The position numbers and the translations under genes were made by a program. Shown piece by piece: positions 1 through 7,606 of a stretch of DNA of 39,719 nucleotides. The stretch is from assembly GCA_027624045.1 (NCBI GenBank), contig JAQBUE010000024.1:1-39719 (forward strand), given 5' to 3'. The notes beneath the pieces were generated by a model. The model saw nothing but the letters and a program-made list of their open reading frames with translations. It was not told the DNA's origin and did no database searches. The stretch is from Acidobacteriota bacterium (GTDB taxonomy: Bacteria > Acidobacteriota > Terriglobia > Bryobacterales > UBA6623). How positions within the stretch are numbered: the stretch's first letter is position 1; every line of letters starts with the position of its first letter.

Positions 1-66
1 CCCCTCCCGACAACCTCGGAAAGGAGCTCCACACCCTATTTCGTCCCCGGCCTCGACCTACCGCAT

Positions 67-89
67 TTCAGGATCATTCTTGGATTGGA
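67..89 (-). repeat. Diverged copy of the repeat found at the right edge
   Basis: This stretch reads TTCAGGATCAT, an extra T, then CTTGGATTGGA. Its reverse complement matches, apart from one inserted base and one or two substitutions, the two copies at 39661-39682 and 39696-39717. The left copy is therefore inverted relative to the right ones. That is what one expects if the window lies between two copies of one mobile element, or between the two ends of an element family. The bases before it (1-66) hold no recognisable gene. The identity of the element is unknown. Confidence 0.55.
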
Positions 90-208
90 AAATGCTAAGG
101 ACGCGCGAGGCGGAATTGCAGGCTGTACGGTGCACCCTTTGGCGGAGGCGCGAGCGGCGCGGGTTGACGGCTACAGGCTGGGCAGAGAGAATAAGGCGTA
201 CCCCGAGT

Positions 209-285
209 GCGCCCGTAGCTCAGCTGGATAGAGTGTCTGCCTCCGGAGCAGAAGGTCGCGTGTTCGAATCACGCCGGGCGCACCA
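209..285 (+). tRNA. tRNA-Arg (anticodon CCG)
   Basis: A complete cloverleaf is visible. The 7-bp acceptor stem pairs GCGCCCG (209-215) with CGGGCGC (275-281). The D arm contains AGCTGGATA. The anticodon stem TCTGC/GCAGA encloses CTCCGGA, giving anticodon CCG, which reads CGG (Arg). The T arm GCGTG/CACGC carries the loop TTCGAAT. Discriminator A and a genomically encoded CCA follow (282-285). It lies about 120 bp from the repeat at the left edge. Confidence 0.97.
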
Positions 286-424
286 ATACTTCAATCACTT
301 GCAATATGGCTGCCCTCGGTTGGGGTTCCACAAGGGGTTCCCATAGATACGTCTCGCAACGACCGAAACAACCGTGTCGCGCAGAGCAGTGTCAACCTGC
401 CTCCCCTCATGCTAACCTGACTTC

Positions 425-667
425 ATGTCTGAAGCCTTGCAACTACTGATTGAAGAACGCGACAAGCTCAACCGCGCTATCGAGGTCCTGGGTGGAACTG
501 TGCCGAAACGACGTGGGCGACCACCAGGCAGCAAGACTGCGAAGCAGGTAGCTAAGAAATCCTCTCCTGGACGTCCGAAGATGTCAACCGCCGAGAAGAA
601 GAAGGCATCTGAGCGGATGAAGAAGTATTGGGCAGCCAAACGGAAGGCCGCGACAAACGCAGCGTAG
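425..667 (+). CDS. Small basic protein with AT-hook-like motifs
   Basis: The 80-residue product starts with an amphipathic helix (about residues 3-22, rich in Glu/Lys/Leu). It continues with the basic segment KRRGRPPGSK, which contains the RGRP core of an AT-hook, and a second GRPK element near residue 49. The Lys/Ala-rich tail resembles a histone H1-like C-terminus. Binding to the minor groove of AT-rich DNA, and a role as a small chromatin-associated protein, are inferred from composition alone. No clear ribosome binding site precedes the ATG. The reading frame is coherent and is followed by another small conserved gene. I cannot assign a named family. Confidence 0.6.
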   Translation: MSEALQLLIEERDKLNRAIEVLGGTVPKRRGRPPGSKTAKQVAKKSSPGRPKMSTAEKKKASERMKKYWAAKRKAATNAA

Positions 668-700
668 CCTCAACCGCTCGCCAGTTGGCATGGAGAACCG

Positions 701-943
701 ATGACAGAAGAAGAGATGAAAGCGGAGATCTAACGGCTGAAGGCGCAAAATGAAGCCCTGGTCAAGTCTTCTAGCGGGCGGGTTTCGCTGAAGGTCAGCC
801 CCAAGGGCGGCGTTTCAATTTACGGGCTTGGGAGGTTTCCGGTGACCCTTTACAAGGAGCAGTGGGACAAACTGCTGGCGATGGGCGAATCGATCAAGAC
901 GTTCATTGCCGAGAACGATCATCTTCTGAAGAAGAAGGAATAG
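701..943 (+). pseudogene. Conserved small protein gene interrupted by an in-frame TAA
   Basis: From the ATG the frame reads MTEEEMKAEI, then TAA (731-733), then continues without another stop as RLKAQNEALVKSS, a middle part with KVSPKGGVSIYGLGRFPVTL, and a Lys-rich end at TAG 941. The combined product would be about 80 residues: a short N-terminal coiled coil and a compact domain around YGLGRFPVTLY. I recall similar small proteins of unknown function with an uninterrupted helix here, where the TAA position is normally Glu or Gln. A single substitution (GAA or CAA to TAA) explains the break. No ATG or GTG in the same frame follows the stop closely. A sequencing error or recoding cannot be excluded. 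Confidence 0.6.
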
Positions 944-1145
944 GCGAGCTGTTCGCCGCGCGTCGCTTCCGGCCCAGATACGCGCTCAGCAGCGACCGAA
1001 ACAGCATGCCGTGATTCGGCACTTTCGGGTGCAGAAGTTCCTTCATCAGGATATCCACCCTATTCCGGGCGCAGCGACCTGGAAACGAAAAGGAATACTT
1101 CAAAGTCCTGAGTTGAAGGACCTTGAGGTTGACCCGCCCAGCGTT

Positions 1146-1898
1146 TTACCATTCATACGATCGTGGGTTCATCACAGTGATGGCCGCTCGCATTTTGCCG
1201 TGGCACGCCACCCAGAAGTCCAGGAACGTTAGTCTCGCGGCGCGAAAGACACGCCGATGACCGCGCCAAACAATGAGGGATGTCCCGGCGAACAGCAGGC
1301 GCTGTAACAGAACGGCGGTGCCGGTGAGCGGCCGGGGACGGCGCTGTCTGAGAATCGCCAACCGTTCAGACTGGAAACGCACGTGCTGCTGCTCGTCTTT
1401 CAGGATGCGTCGACAGATCACTCGCAGGGTCGCTGACTGTGTCGCGTCAAACAGTGCATGGTAGTAGACCTGCGCGATGACCTCAGCGGTCAGCAGCACA
1501 CAAATCGACACTTCCAACCCTGCCAAGCGGCGCAGCTTCCGAAATACGGAGTCAACCCAGTTGCTCTGGATCCTCGCCAGACCGGCGCTGTCCATAAACG
1601 TCCCGAGCAGGGCGGCATGTCGCTGCTCCTCACGGATGAACAGCTTCATCGCGGCGAGGTAAGCCCAGTCACCGGACCGCGTCGCATAGGCGTGCGCGGC
1701 GCGCTTGAGGTTCCGCCCTTCTGACTGTTCACCGAGCTGGAATTCCTGAATGGAGGTGCGAATTTGTTCGCACTCAAACGCGCTGATCTCAGGCGCGCGG
1801 TCCCAGGGGATCACAGGTGGGTTGTCAAGGCTCTTCAGAAAGCGGTCCTCCCAAAATGCGGAAGACAGAGTTCGCCGAGGGCGGAGCTGGACGATCAT
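1146..1898 (-). CDS. Ferritin-like diiron protein
   Basis: The 250-residue protein has the four-helix diiron ligand pattern: a Glu in the first helix (Glu57 or Glu60), Glu91-x-x-His94 (EQRH), Glu139 in a hydrophobic helix, and Glu169-x-x-His172 (EQQH). This is the ferritin-like layout of two Glu plus two ExxH motifs found in oxygen-activating or iron-handling proteins. The substrate cannot be told from sequence; a hydroxylase/oxidase role is as plausible as iron storage. No signal peptide is seen. It is the last gene of a minus-strand run and starts 6 bases after the stop of the YjbQ gene, so the two are almost certainly co-transcribed. The C-terminus is basic and hydrophobic and may touch the membrane. 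Confidence 0.75.
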   Translation of the reverse strand: MIVQLRPRRTLSSAFWEDRFLKSLDNPPVIPWDRAPEISAFECEQIRTSIQEFQLGEQSEGRNLKRAAHAYATRSGDWAYLAAMKLFIREEQRHAALLGTFMDSAGLARIQSNWVDSVFRKLRRLAGLEVSICVLLTAEVIAQVYYHALFDATQSATLRVICRRILKDEQQHVRFQSERLAILRQRRPRPLTGTAVLLQRLLFAGTSLIVWRGHRRVFRAARLTFLDFWVACHGKMRAAITVMNPRSYEW

Positions 1899-1904
1899 GG
1901 CGGA

Positions 1905-2411
1905 TCAGCTCTGCTCTTCGCGTGAGCCACGAAAGTCCGATCCCGCTTGAGTGCTGGAGTGCTCGTGGCATTCTTCGCGCTTGCTACCGCCGACCACCCG
2001 CACCAGGACGGAACATTCCCGCGGACCGTCAAAGTCCCCGAAGATGACGCGTTGCCAGGTACCCAGCGCCAGTTCGCCGGAGGAGATGGGCACTGTTGCG
2101 CAAGGCCCTAGCAGGGCTGCCCGCAAGTGGGAGGTGGCATTGCCCCGCTCACAGTCGGAATACCTCGGATCGTTGTGCCTCCAGTCAATGTCGTTCGGCG
2201 CCAAGTGCTCAAGCAGCTGGCGGAAGTCATGCAGCAGGGCTTGCTGCCACTCGTTGATGAAGACGGCTGCCGTCGTATGTAAGGACTGAACGAAAGCGGT
2301 TCCGTCGTGGACGCCATTCCGCAAGACGATCTGCTGGAGTTGGTCAGTAATATTCACGAACTCGATTCCCTCGGTCGTCCTCAAGGAAAGTCTGTGTGTC
2401 AGGGTGAACAT
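1905..2411 (-). CDS. YjbQ/UPF0047 family protein
   Basis: The 168-residue product matches the YjbQ family: SLHTTAAVFINE near the start, the metal-binding-like stretch WRHNDPRYSD, GNATSHLRAALLG, and the C-terminal LGTWQRVIFGDFDGPR. Escherichia coli YjbQ has weak thiamine-phosphate synthase activity, but the physiological role of the family is unsettled. I start at the ATG giving MFTLTHRLSL because that matches the usual N-terminus. The frame is open upstream to 2639, but that extension overlaps the uppS 3' end and consists partly of an 8-residue repeat from three 24-bp tandem repeats. About 30 residues at the C-terminus (rich in Ser, Glu and Arg) exceed the usual family length. Confidence 0.85.
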   Translation of the reverse strand: MFTLTHRLSLRTTEGIEFVNITDQLQQIVLRNGVHDGTAFVQSLHTTAAVFINEWQQALLHDFRQLLEHLAPNDIDWRHNDPRYSDCERGNATSHLRAALLGPCATVPISSGELALGTWQRVIFGDFDGPRECSVLVRVVGGSKREECHEHSSTQAGSDFRGSREEQS

Positions 2412-2415
2412 CTCT

Positions 2416-2487
2416 TTCTCAGCGTTCCGCCTTGCGTCGTTCTCAACGTTCCGCCTTGCGCCCTTCTCAGCGTTCCGCCTTGCGGCG
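2416..2487. repeat. Three tandem 24-bp repeats before yjbQ
   Basis: Three consecutive 24-bp units start at 2416, 2440 and 2464. They share TTCTCAGCGTTCCGCCTTGC, with one substitution in the middle copy and variable last bases. They fill the gap between the uppS stop and the preferred yjbQ start. Because 24 is a multiple of three, the units would encode ARRNAEKE-like octads if translation began further upstream. The repeat ends 5 bases before the yjbQ start codon and may affect its translation. Confidence 0.9.
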
Positions 2488-2496
2488 GGGCTCTCC

Positions 2497-3351
2497 CTAG
2501 GTGTCTGGGCTAGGTTCCCTGGTAGTTTGGTCAAAGGCTGACCCTCCTGTTGTTTGATGAAATGTTGCCGCTCGATTCTGTGGGAACTGATTGCGTTTAA
2601 CGGCGGATCCGCGATCGCCTTGCAGCTCTGGCAAAGCACCGAATCGCCTGTCGCGACGATAGAACTCCGCTATCGCTTGCCGTAGTTCCGAGGCTCCAAA
2701 GTCAGGCCACATGGTGTGGGTGAAAATGACTTCGGCGTAAGCGCAGTCCCAGCCAAATAGGTCGCTCAGGCGCTGCTCGCCACCGGTGCGAATGAACAGA
2801 TCCACGTCAGGGGTTCCCGCGTCGTCGTGAACCGCCACTTCCACGGCGCGCGCGAACGCCGCGCGATCGCTCAGGTTTCCGCGTGACTCACAGGCCGCTT
2901 GCAGCAGTGAGTCACGGGCTGAGTAGTCGATCGCCAGACGCAGCCGCAATGCATGACCAGCCGCCGTAGCTCGCTCCGCGTTTTCGATAGCAGTGACCAG
3001 TGAGGGATCGAGGCGGTCTCTGCGCCCGACGACTTTCAGACGCACGCCGGATTCGACACAGTGGCTGGTCTCTTTGCGCAAGTACGTCCCGAAGAGTGCC
3101 ATCAGAGCGTGCGTCTCAGCACGGGGGCGTTTCCAGTTGTCGGCGGAGAAAGCGTACAGTGTCAGCGTGCCGACCCCCAGGTCAAGCGCTGCCTCGACGG
3201 TACGGCGCACTGCGTCACCGCCGGCTTGATGTCCCACTGCGCGCGGTTGACCACGGCTCTGAGCCCAGCGCCCGTTTCCATCCATGACAATCGCCACATG
3301 GAGTTGTTTTGATTTATGTAAAGTACTTGTTATCGCAAAGTGAACTGGCAA
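2497..3351 (-). CDS. uppS: Isoprenyl transferase (undecaprenyl diphosphate synthase)
   Basis: This enzyme condenses isopentenyl diphosphate units onto farnesyl diphosphate to form the lipid carrier for peptidoglycan synthesis. The cis-prenyltransferase signatures are present: [10 protein letters not shown] with the catalytic Asp, a [11 protein letters not shown] variant of the usual GHKAG region, [13 protein letters not shown], and [14 protein letters not shown] followed by [11 protein letters not shown] and WPDF. I chose the TTG at 3351 because AGGAGAAGAGG lies at ribosome-binding distance. A GTG just before AIVMDG would leave no N-terminal segment and has no binding site. With this start the protein is 284 residues, about 40 longer than usual because of a low-complexity polar C-terminal tail. 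The palindromic site at 3321-3346 lies inside the first codons. Confidence 0.9.
   Translation of the reverse strand: MPVHFAITSTLHKSKQLHVAIVMDGNGRWAQSRGQPRAVGHQAGGDAVRRTVEAALDLGVGTLTLYAFSADNWKRPRAETHALMALFGTYLRKETSHCVESGVRLKVVGRRDRLDPSLVTAIENAERATAAGHALRLRLAIDYSARDSLLQAACESRGNLSDRAAFARAVEVAVHDDAGTPDVDLFIRTGGEQRLSDLFGWDCAYAEVIFTHTMWPDFGASELRQAIAEFYRRDRRFGALPELQGDRGSAVKRNQFPQNRAATFHQTTGGSAFDQTTREPSPDT
3321..3346. promoter_or_regulatory. Two-part palindromic site at the start of uppS
   Basis: The plus strand reads AAGTACTT, 8 bases, then AAAGTGAACT. The two dyad centres are 18 bp apart. The same arrangement, AAGTACTT then AAAGTTAACT with the same 18-bp centre spacing, occurs at 4400-4425 upstream of the membrane protein/winged-helix operon. 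The site lies just downstream of the regulator gene. I infer it is an operator for the winged-helix regulator encoded at 3372-3764; binding is not shown. Confidence 0.55.
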
Positions 3352-3371
3352 AAAAAACCTCTTCTCCTGCT

Positions 3372-3764
3372 TCAGCGCTCTCTGGCAGCCTGGATCACAG
3401 CCTCCATGTGTTCGAGATAGCGCATCAATTCCCGGCGGCCTTTGGCGGTAATACGATAGGTCGTTTTCGGCATGCGGTGTTGAAAAGTCTTCTCGCAGGC
3501 AAGGTAGCCGGCTTTCTCGAGCTTTCGGCAATGCACGCTCAAGTTGCCATCGGTCAACTGCAGCAGTTGCTTCAGTTCGCTAAAAGTCAGGTCGCCGCTG
3601 GCCGCGAGTGCGCTGACAATCGCCAAACGTGTCCGCTCATGAATAAGAGGATCGAGTTGGAGGGCTTGGGCGCCCTGAACCCGCCGCAAGCGCTGAGAGC
3701 GCTTGGCGGGCTTTACCTCGCCCGGTATATTCTGCTCAGGCAGTGCGCCAGACCTAGCCACCAT
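3372..3764 (-). CDS. Winged-helix transcriptional regulator
   Basis: The roughly 130-residue protein holds one winged helix-turn-helix: [20 protein letters not shown], then a recognition region with [19 protein letters not shown], and a wing with [19 protein letters not shown]. This matches the MarR/ArsR-like group of small winged-helix regulators with a DNA-binding domain and little else. No ligand pocket or metal-binding cysteines are evident. The start overlaps the end of the upstream membrane-protein gene by about 11 bases, and AGGAGGT sits right before the ATG, so the two are translationally coupled. A GTG directly after that ATG would give better spacing from AGGAGG and could be the true start. 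Autoregulation and control of uppS are inferred from the duplicated site. Confidence 0.82.
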   Translation of the reverse strand: MVARSGALPEQNIPGEVKPAKRSQRLRRVQGAQALQLDPLIHERTRLAIVSALAASGDLTFSELKQLLQLTDGNLSVHCRKLEKAGYLACEKTFQHRMPKTTYRITAKGRRELMRYLEHMEAVIQAARER

Positions 3765-4365
3765 ACCTCCTCGTAACAATGGAGCCGAAAAGGACGTGCA
3801 ACCCGCCAAATCCGGCGGCCAAAATGATGTCGTGCCACCGTGCCGGTGCGAATAGCGCTACACAGCCCAGCACCATGAAACAAGCCCCCATCAGCGGCAC
3901 CATGCGGACCGAAAAGGCACCCCCTGTTGCGATTCCACAGCCATAAAGCAGCAGCCACAAGCCCGGCAGGGCCCACGTCGCTTGCTCCCAACAAAGAGCG
4001 AAAGTCAGCACGGCTCCCGCCAAAAAGGGCGGCGCTACGCCGAAGGTAAAGTTGCGCAGCGGCCGTAGGGACGTGGGCGTTGGCACACTCCCGATCTTCC
4101 GCGCGGTTGTGAAGACCGCAATCGAGATAGCGACACATGCCTCCGCCAGCCACACGGCGAGCCAAGCTTCCGGCCGCCCTTGACGAGAAGCAATCCAGGC
4201 GGCGCCCAGCGCAGTGGCCCCGATCGCGATCGTGCCCCGCCCAGGCAGCGACGTGAAGACGGATGAACGCTCCATCGTCTCCCGGATGAAGCGCAGGTTG
4301 TCGGCGGCCCGTTGGTCCAGGGAGATAGGCGGTGCAACACGAGAATCAACTTGCGGCCAGGCCAT
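3754..4365 (-). CDS. Multi-pass membrane protein coupled to a winged-helix regulator
   Basis: The 203-residue product begins with a soluble helix (RAADNLRFIRETMERSS). It then has about five hydrophobic segments: around residues 35-50 (TIAIGATALGAAW), 58-75, 95-120, 125-140 and 150-185, many rich in Gly/Ala. No enzyme motif is visible. The arrangement, an integral membrane protein followed with overlap by a small winged-helix regulator, suggests that the membrane protein senses or modulates the same process. I prefer the ATG at 4365. A TTG at 4401 is in frame but falls inside the -35 element and the palindromic site. With the ATG the transcript would be leaderless or nearly so. Confidence 0.7.
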   Translation of the reverse strand: MAWPQVDSRVAPPISLDQRAADNLRFIRETMERSSVFTSLPGRGTIAIGATALGAAWIASRQGRPEAWLAVWLAEACVAISIAVFTTARKIGSVPTPTSLRPLRNFTFGVAPPFLAGAVLTFALCWEQATWALPGLWLLLYGCGIATGGAFSVRMVPLMGACFMVLGCVALFAPARWHDIILAAGFGGLHVLFGSIVTRRYGG

Positions 4366-4372
4366 TGGACAT

Positions 4373-4425
4373 AGACTACTAGAGATTGCATATTTCGTCA
4401 AGTACTTTTTGTCATAAAGTTAACT
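4373..4425 (-). promoter_or_regulatory. Promoter with palindromic operator for the membrane/winged-helix operon
   Basis: On the minus strand TTGACG (4396-4401) is followed after 17 bases by TAGTCT (4373-4378). Transcription would start about 7 bases further, essentially at the ATG at 4365. AAGTACTT (4400-4407) overlaps the -35 element, and AAAGTTAACT (4416-4425) lies upstream with its dyad centre 18 bp away. The pair recurs at 3321-3346. A regulator bound here would cover the -35 region. Confidence 0.55.
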
Positions 4426-4594
4426 TGGCGGGTGCGCATCCGCGGCGGCTGGTTAGCAGCCGCAGGAAGGCTTTCGAGGGGGATATCCAGAGGCTAGAAT
4501 CACCGAACGGACGACTTCGGCGGATGAGGATCGAAGCAGGGTTTGGAGAAGGCGAACTGGCTTTTCCTGAACGGTATTTTGCCGGGAAGACGGT

Positions 4595-5482
4595 CTACAG
4601 CAGTCCCCCGCGCGCAGCCCAATTCCTCCAAACCGTCGCATCATTTTCGATCTGCTCGCCGGTGATCTCGCGAAGCGCCTGATACACCCACAGCTGGGCT
4701 TGCGGCTCAAGCGACGGATGATCCGCCATGCTCAAGAGCTCGGGGACGGCCAACATCCGTTGCTCTTTCGTGAACATGCCGCTATCGGCCAGATTGCACG
4801 CCGCACGTTCTTTAAGCCAGAGTTCGGGTTCGAAGCGAAAGACGTCGGTCAAGATCGGGATGACTTCATTGGAGCCGATCTTGCCCAGAGCTTCGATGCT
4901 CCAGTGGCGCACCTGGGGCTCGGGATCCTTGACGGTCTCGATAAGCTCACGCACGATCAGCTCGCGCTCGATGCCGCGGTTGCCTAGTAAGCCCAACACC
5001 CACAAGCTGCTCACCATGTCCCCTTCGCGGTTCTGAACGTCCGCGATCAACTTGTGCGCGCTCTCGGGTTGTTTGGAATAGCCGTAGGCGGCCAGGCTCA
5101 CTTCCACCGCGGCCGCGCGAACGCGCAAGTCCGCGGACGCATAGCCAGTGTTAGTGGAGTTCGAGAGCTGATCCGAAAAACTGATCTGGCCAATCCAGCT
5201 GTCCACGCGCGCTTCGATCAGATCGGTAGCACCCTCGTAGCGATTCACTGCCCGCTGCATGAGCGTTTCCGCTTGCTGTTGCGGCGACAGGGTATCAATT
5301 CGCTCGATCTCATGCTCGGACAAGACGGCGTGTGTCGCGAAGGTTGGGTCGCCCGTCAGTGCGACAACGGTGGCAACTACGCCCCACAGCGCCTGCGCCG
5401 TTGCGCGCGGGTTCGTCGCGACCACGGCGATCAAGGCAAGCAGGAGCAGCTTGAGAATCGGACGCTTGCCGAGCAACTCCAT
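4595..5482 (-). CDS. Membrane-anchored HEAT-repeat protein
   Basis: The 295-residue product starts with a short cytoplasmic stretch and one hydrophobic helix (about residues 8-28, ILKLLLLALIAVVA). The C-terminal half is made of HEAT/PBS-lyase-like helical repeats: ERELIVRELIETVKDPEPQV, RHWSIEALGKIGSNEVIPIL and a segment ending in the LREITGEQ motif typical of these proteins. Such repeats form a solenoid for protein contacts; no catalytic site is seen. The start giving MELLGKRPI is chosen because the upstream residues are Arg-rich and unlike a leader. The downstream region to the membrane-protein promoter (4426-4594) shows nothing recognisable. Confidence 0.75.
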   Translation of the reverse strand: MELLGKRPILKLLLLALIAVVATNPRATAQALWGVVATVVALTGDPTFATHAVLSEHEIERIDTLSPQQQAETLMQRAVNRYEGATDLIEARVDSWIGQISFSDQLSNSTNTGYASADLRVRAAAVEVSLAAYGYSKQPESAHKLIADVQNREGDMVSSLWVLGLLGNRGIERELIVRELIETVKDPEPQVRHWSIEALGKIGSNEVIPILTDVFRFEPELWLKERAACNLADSGMFTKEQRMLAVPELLSMADHPSLEPQAQLWVYQALREITGEQIENDATVWRNWAARGGLL

Positions 5483-5761
5483 GAATTGATCGTGAGGCCG
5501 CCGGCAGGCGCAGTCAAGGCAGGGAAATACCTTACGCCGTCGTTCGACTCGCGGCGAAGCGTTTGCGCCGCGAGAACGGTCGGAGGATGCTCGAGCGGCC
5601 GCCTGCGTCAACACTACGCCGTTTTAGGTAGGAGCCTAGCCAAAACCCAATTCAACCGCCAGCGATGTGTCGCGACCGAGACTCAAAGCCGGAAGGCAGC
5701 TGTACTCTTCGACCGACGCCACTACATCCGCTCACCCGCGTGCTTGCCTGCAAGGTGAAAG

Positions 5762-7222
5762 TCAGTTCCTCTTCCTCGGATCGCTGGTCTGTCGAAACTC
5801 GCCGTCCCTGTTAGCGTCGATGAACTCGATGATCACCCGCTTGCCGACCTCTTCGAGTTCGTTGTAGAACCACTGCTCGAAAGGCGGACTGTCTCCGCGC
5901 CCCTCGGGATGCGATTCGATTTCGTCGGGCGGACCGTAGACGATCCAGATCCGCCCTTGATCGGTCTTCGAGCCTGCCTTGCTCGGCGAACCGAACCGTT
6001 CTGAGGCGGACGCAATCCGCCGGTAGTGCTCTTCGCGGAACTCGTTCTTCGGAGTGCCGGGCGTCGGGTCGCGCCGTTTCCAGAACTGCTCCACAAAGTG
6101 TTCGCGTTCCGCGTCCGTATTCAACCGCAGAAACACCTCGCGCTCCCGGGTGTCAATGATATGGGCCACGTCTTCGTTGACCCATTTCGTATACGGGTCC
6201 GCTTTCTCCTTCGGACTTTGCGGCGCAGCCACGCTTTGCCACGCCACCAGCACTGCCAGCACCACCCCCAGCAACGGAGCTCCCATCGAGCCGGCGGCCG
6301 GGCGCTTCGGATACAACAGACGATGAATTCGTTTCACGAGTTTGCCTCCCGTTGCCGCCATACCAGCGGCTGTATTCCAACGACCACTACCCGTTCCCCA
6401 ACGACTCTGCTCCAGCGCGGTCAGCGCAAGCGCGTACTCGTAGGCCCCACCGCTCGAACTGGCGGCCACCGCCAAGTCATCGCAGCAATGTTCCCGCTCG
6501 GCACGGACGACTCCTGAAATCCACCAGACCGCCGGATGATAGAAGAGCAGTCCTTCCGTCACCGTCTGCAGCAGGTTCACCAAGTAGTCATGCCGGCGGA
6601 TATGCGCCAGTTCGTGCAAGAGAATCAACTCAACATGTTCCGGCGGCATTGAACTCAGCAGCCCAGCCGGGACAAGAATGACCGGCCGTAGATAGCCGAC
6701 TACGATAGGCACTTCGGCCAGGCCCGATTCCAGAAGTTGGACCGGCCGGTAAACACGCATTCGTGCCGCCAGTTCCCCGAGGGTAGAACGCCACCGCTTG
6801 GACACTTCGCACACACCGCGAAGCCGCAGCCGCCGCGCGGCCATCCACCCGGCTGCTGCTCGTAGTTGGAACAGAACAACACCTATGATCCACAAGGGCG
6901 TTAGCCATGCGAGCAAATCGCCGGCACGCAGGATCGTCCCCGCCGGCCCGGCAAGAGCGGCGACGGGTGACGCAACCGGAGCGGCAAGTTCTCTCGCGCC
7001 GCCTGCTATTCCCTCCTCGGGAAGGAGGGAATAGAAAGTGAACACGAAGCAGCAAAGGATCGCTGCCAGCGCGACGCAGCCGGCAACATAGCGCGCCCGC
7101 GAAGTGCGAAACACGGCGAGAAGGCCCGCTACGATCGCGCCTTGCCAGAGTGAATGGAAAAGCGCCCACCCGAGGGCCTCGCTGAGTGGCGTTCTTACAA
7201 GTGCTTCGATCATGGCGTTCAT
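5762..7222 (-). CDS. M56 (BlaR1-like) membrane peptidase fused to a GWxTD domain
   Basis: The N-terminal part is a BlaR1-type M56 metallopeptidase: hydrophobic helices near residues 15-38, 45-67 and 105-122, then the zinc motif HELAH (His203, Glu204, His207) and EREHCCDD near 242-249 supplying the third ligand. A further membrane helix lies at about 315-333. Residues 344-486 form a GWxTD-type domain: YTKWVNEDVAHIID, FWKRRDPTPGTPKNEF, RIWIVYGPPDE and an acidic end with DANRDGEF. M56 peptidases relay an external signal by cleaving a BlaI-type repressor. The GWxTD domain replaces the penicillin-sensing domain of BlaR1, so the signal is probably not a beta-lactam. The ATG overlaps the blaI-like stop (ATGA), so the pair is translationally coupled. 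Confidence 0.88.
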   Translation of the reverse strand: MNAMIEALVRTPLSEALGWALFHSLWQGAIVAGLLAVFRTSRARYVAGCVALAAILCCFVFTFYSLLPEEGIAGGARELAAPVASPVAALAGPAGTILRAGDLLAWLTPLWIIGVVLFQLRAAAGWMAARRLRLRGVCEVSKRWRSTLGELAARMRVYRPVQLLESGLAEVPIVVGYLRPVILVPAGLLSSMPPEHVELILLHELAHIRRHDYLVNLLQTVTEGLLFYHPAVWWISGVVRAEREHCCDDLAVAASSSGGAYEYALALTALEQSRWGTGSGRWNTAAGMAATGGKLVKRIHRLLYPKRPAAGSMGAPLLGVVLAVLVAWQSVAAPQSPKEKADPYTKWVNEDVAHIIDTREREVFLRLNTDAEREHFVEQFWKRRDPTPGTPKNEFREEHYRRIASASERFGSPSKAGSKTDQGRIWIVYGPPDEIESHPEGRGDSPPFEQWFYNELEEVGKRVIIEFIDANRDGEFRQTSDPRKRN

Positions 7223-7605
7223 TTCAACCCCTTTTCGTACTCATCAAGCACGCGCCGCAATTCGGCCAACTCACGCTTGGAGGTTTTCTGCACCGACAGC
7301 GCGCCCATCACCAGGCTTCCGGTGGATCCTTCGAAGGCGCGTTGTAGCAGGTCGCCCGCGAGTTGCTGCCGCGTCCAGTCGCGCGGGCGTGCTGCCTGAT
7401 AGACGTGAGACCGTTGCGACTCATCACGGCGCACGAGCCCCTTCTCGGACATCACCTGCAACTGCTTGAGCACAGTGGTGTACTGCGTGGGCTTGCGGGC
7501 GGCGATCACCTCATGAACGTCGCGAACCGTGCTGGGGCCGCGGCTCCATAACACGCACAGAATCTCAAGCTCAGCGTCGGTCGGCCGTGGCGGATTGGCT
7601 CGCAT
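7219..7605 (-). CDS. BlaI/MecI-family repressor
   Basis: This 128-residue protein matches the BlaI/MecI/CopY group. PTDAELEILCVLW opens the winged helix, followed by STVRDVHEVI and QYTTVLKQLQVMSEKGLVRR (recognition helix and wing), and a C-terminal dimerisation part ending in LRRVLDEYEKGL. Such dimers bind dyads with TACxA/TxGTA-like half-sites and are inactivated by the partner M56 peptidase encoded directly downstream. The operator and promoter at 7607-7642 sit immediately before its start codon, so the pair is almost certainly autoregulated. The ATG lies only a base or two from the predicted transcription start. Confidence 0.93.
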   Translation of the reverse strand: MRANPPRPTDAELEILCVLWSRGPSTVRDVHEVIAARKPTQYTTVLKQLQVMSEKGLVRRDESQRSHVYQAARPRDWTRQQLAGDLLQRAFEGSTGSLVMGALSVQKTSKRELAELRRVLDEYEKGLK

Positions 7606-7606
7606 A

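Noticed and set aside
80..346. Open frame of 88 codons on the plus strand
   Set aside because: It runs straight through the tRNA-Arg gene and has no family resemblance.
903..1103. Minus-strand frame of 66 codons overlapping the broken small gene
   Set aside because: A stretch around HPKVPNHGMLFRSLLSAYL looks protein-like and may be a relic, but it has no binding site, overlaps conserved sequence on the other strand, and I cannot name a family.
2412..2639. Upstream extension of the yjbQ frame
   Set aside because: It overlaps the uppS 3' end, is low-complexity and repeat-derived, and known YjbQ proteins start near the internal Met.
4366..4401. TTG start for the membrane protein
   Set aside because: The TTG lies inside the -35 element and palindromic site; the ATG at 4365 fits the promoter better.
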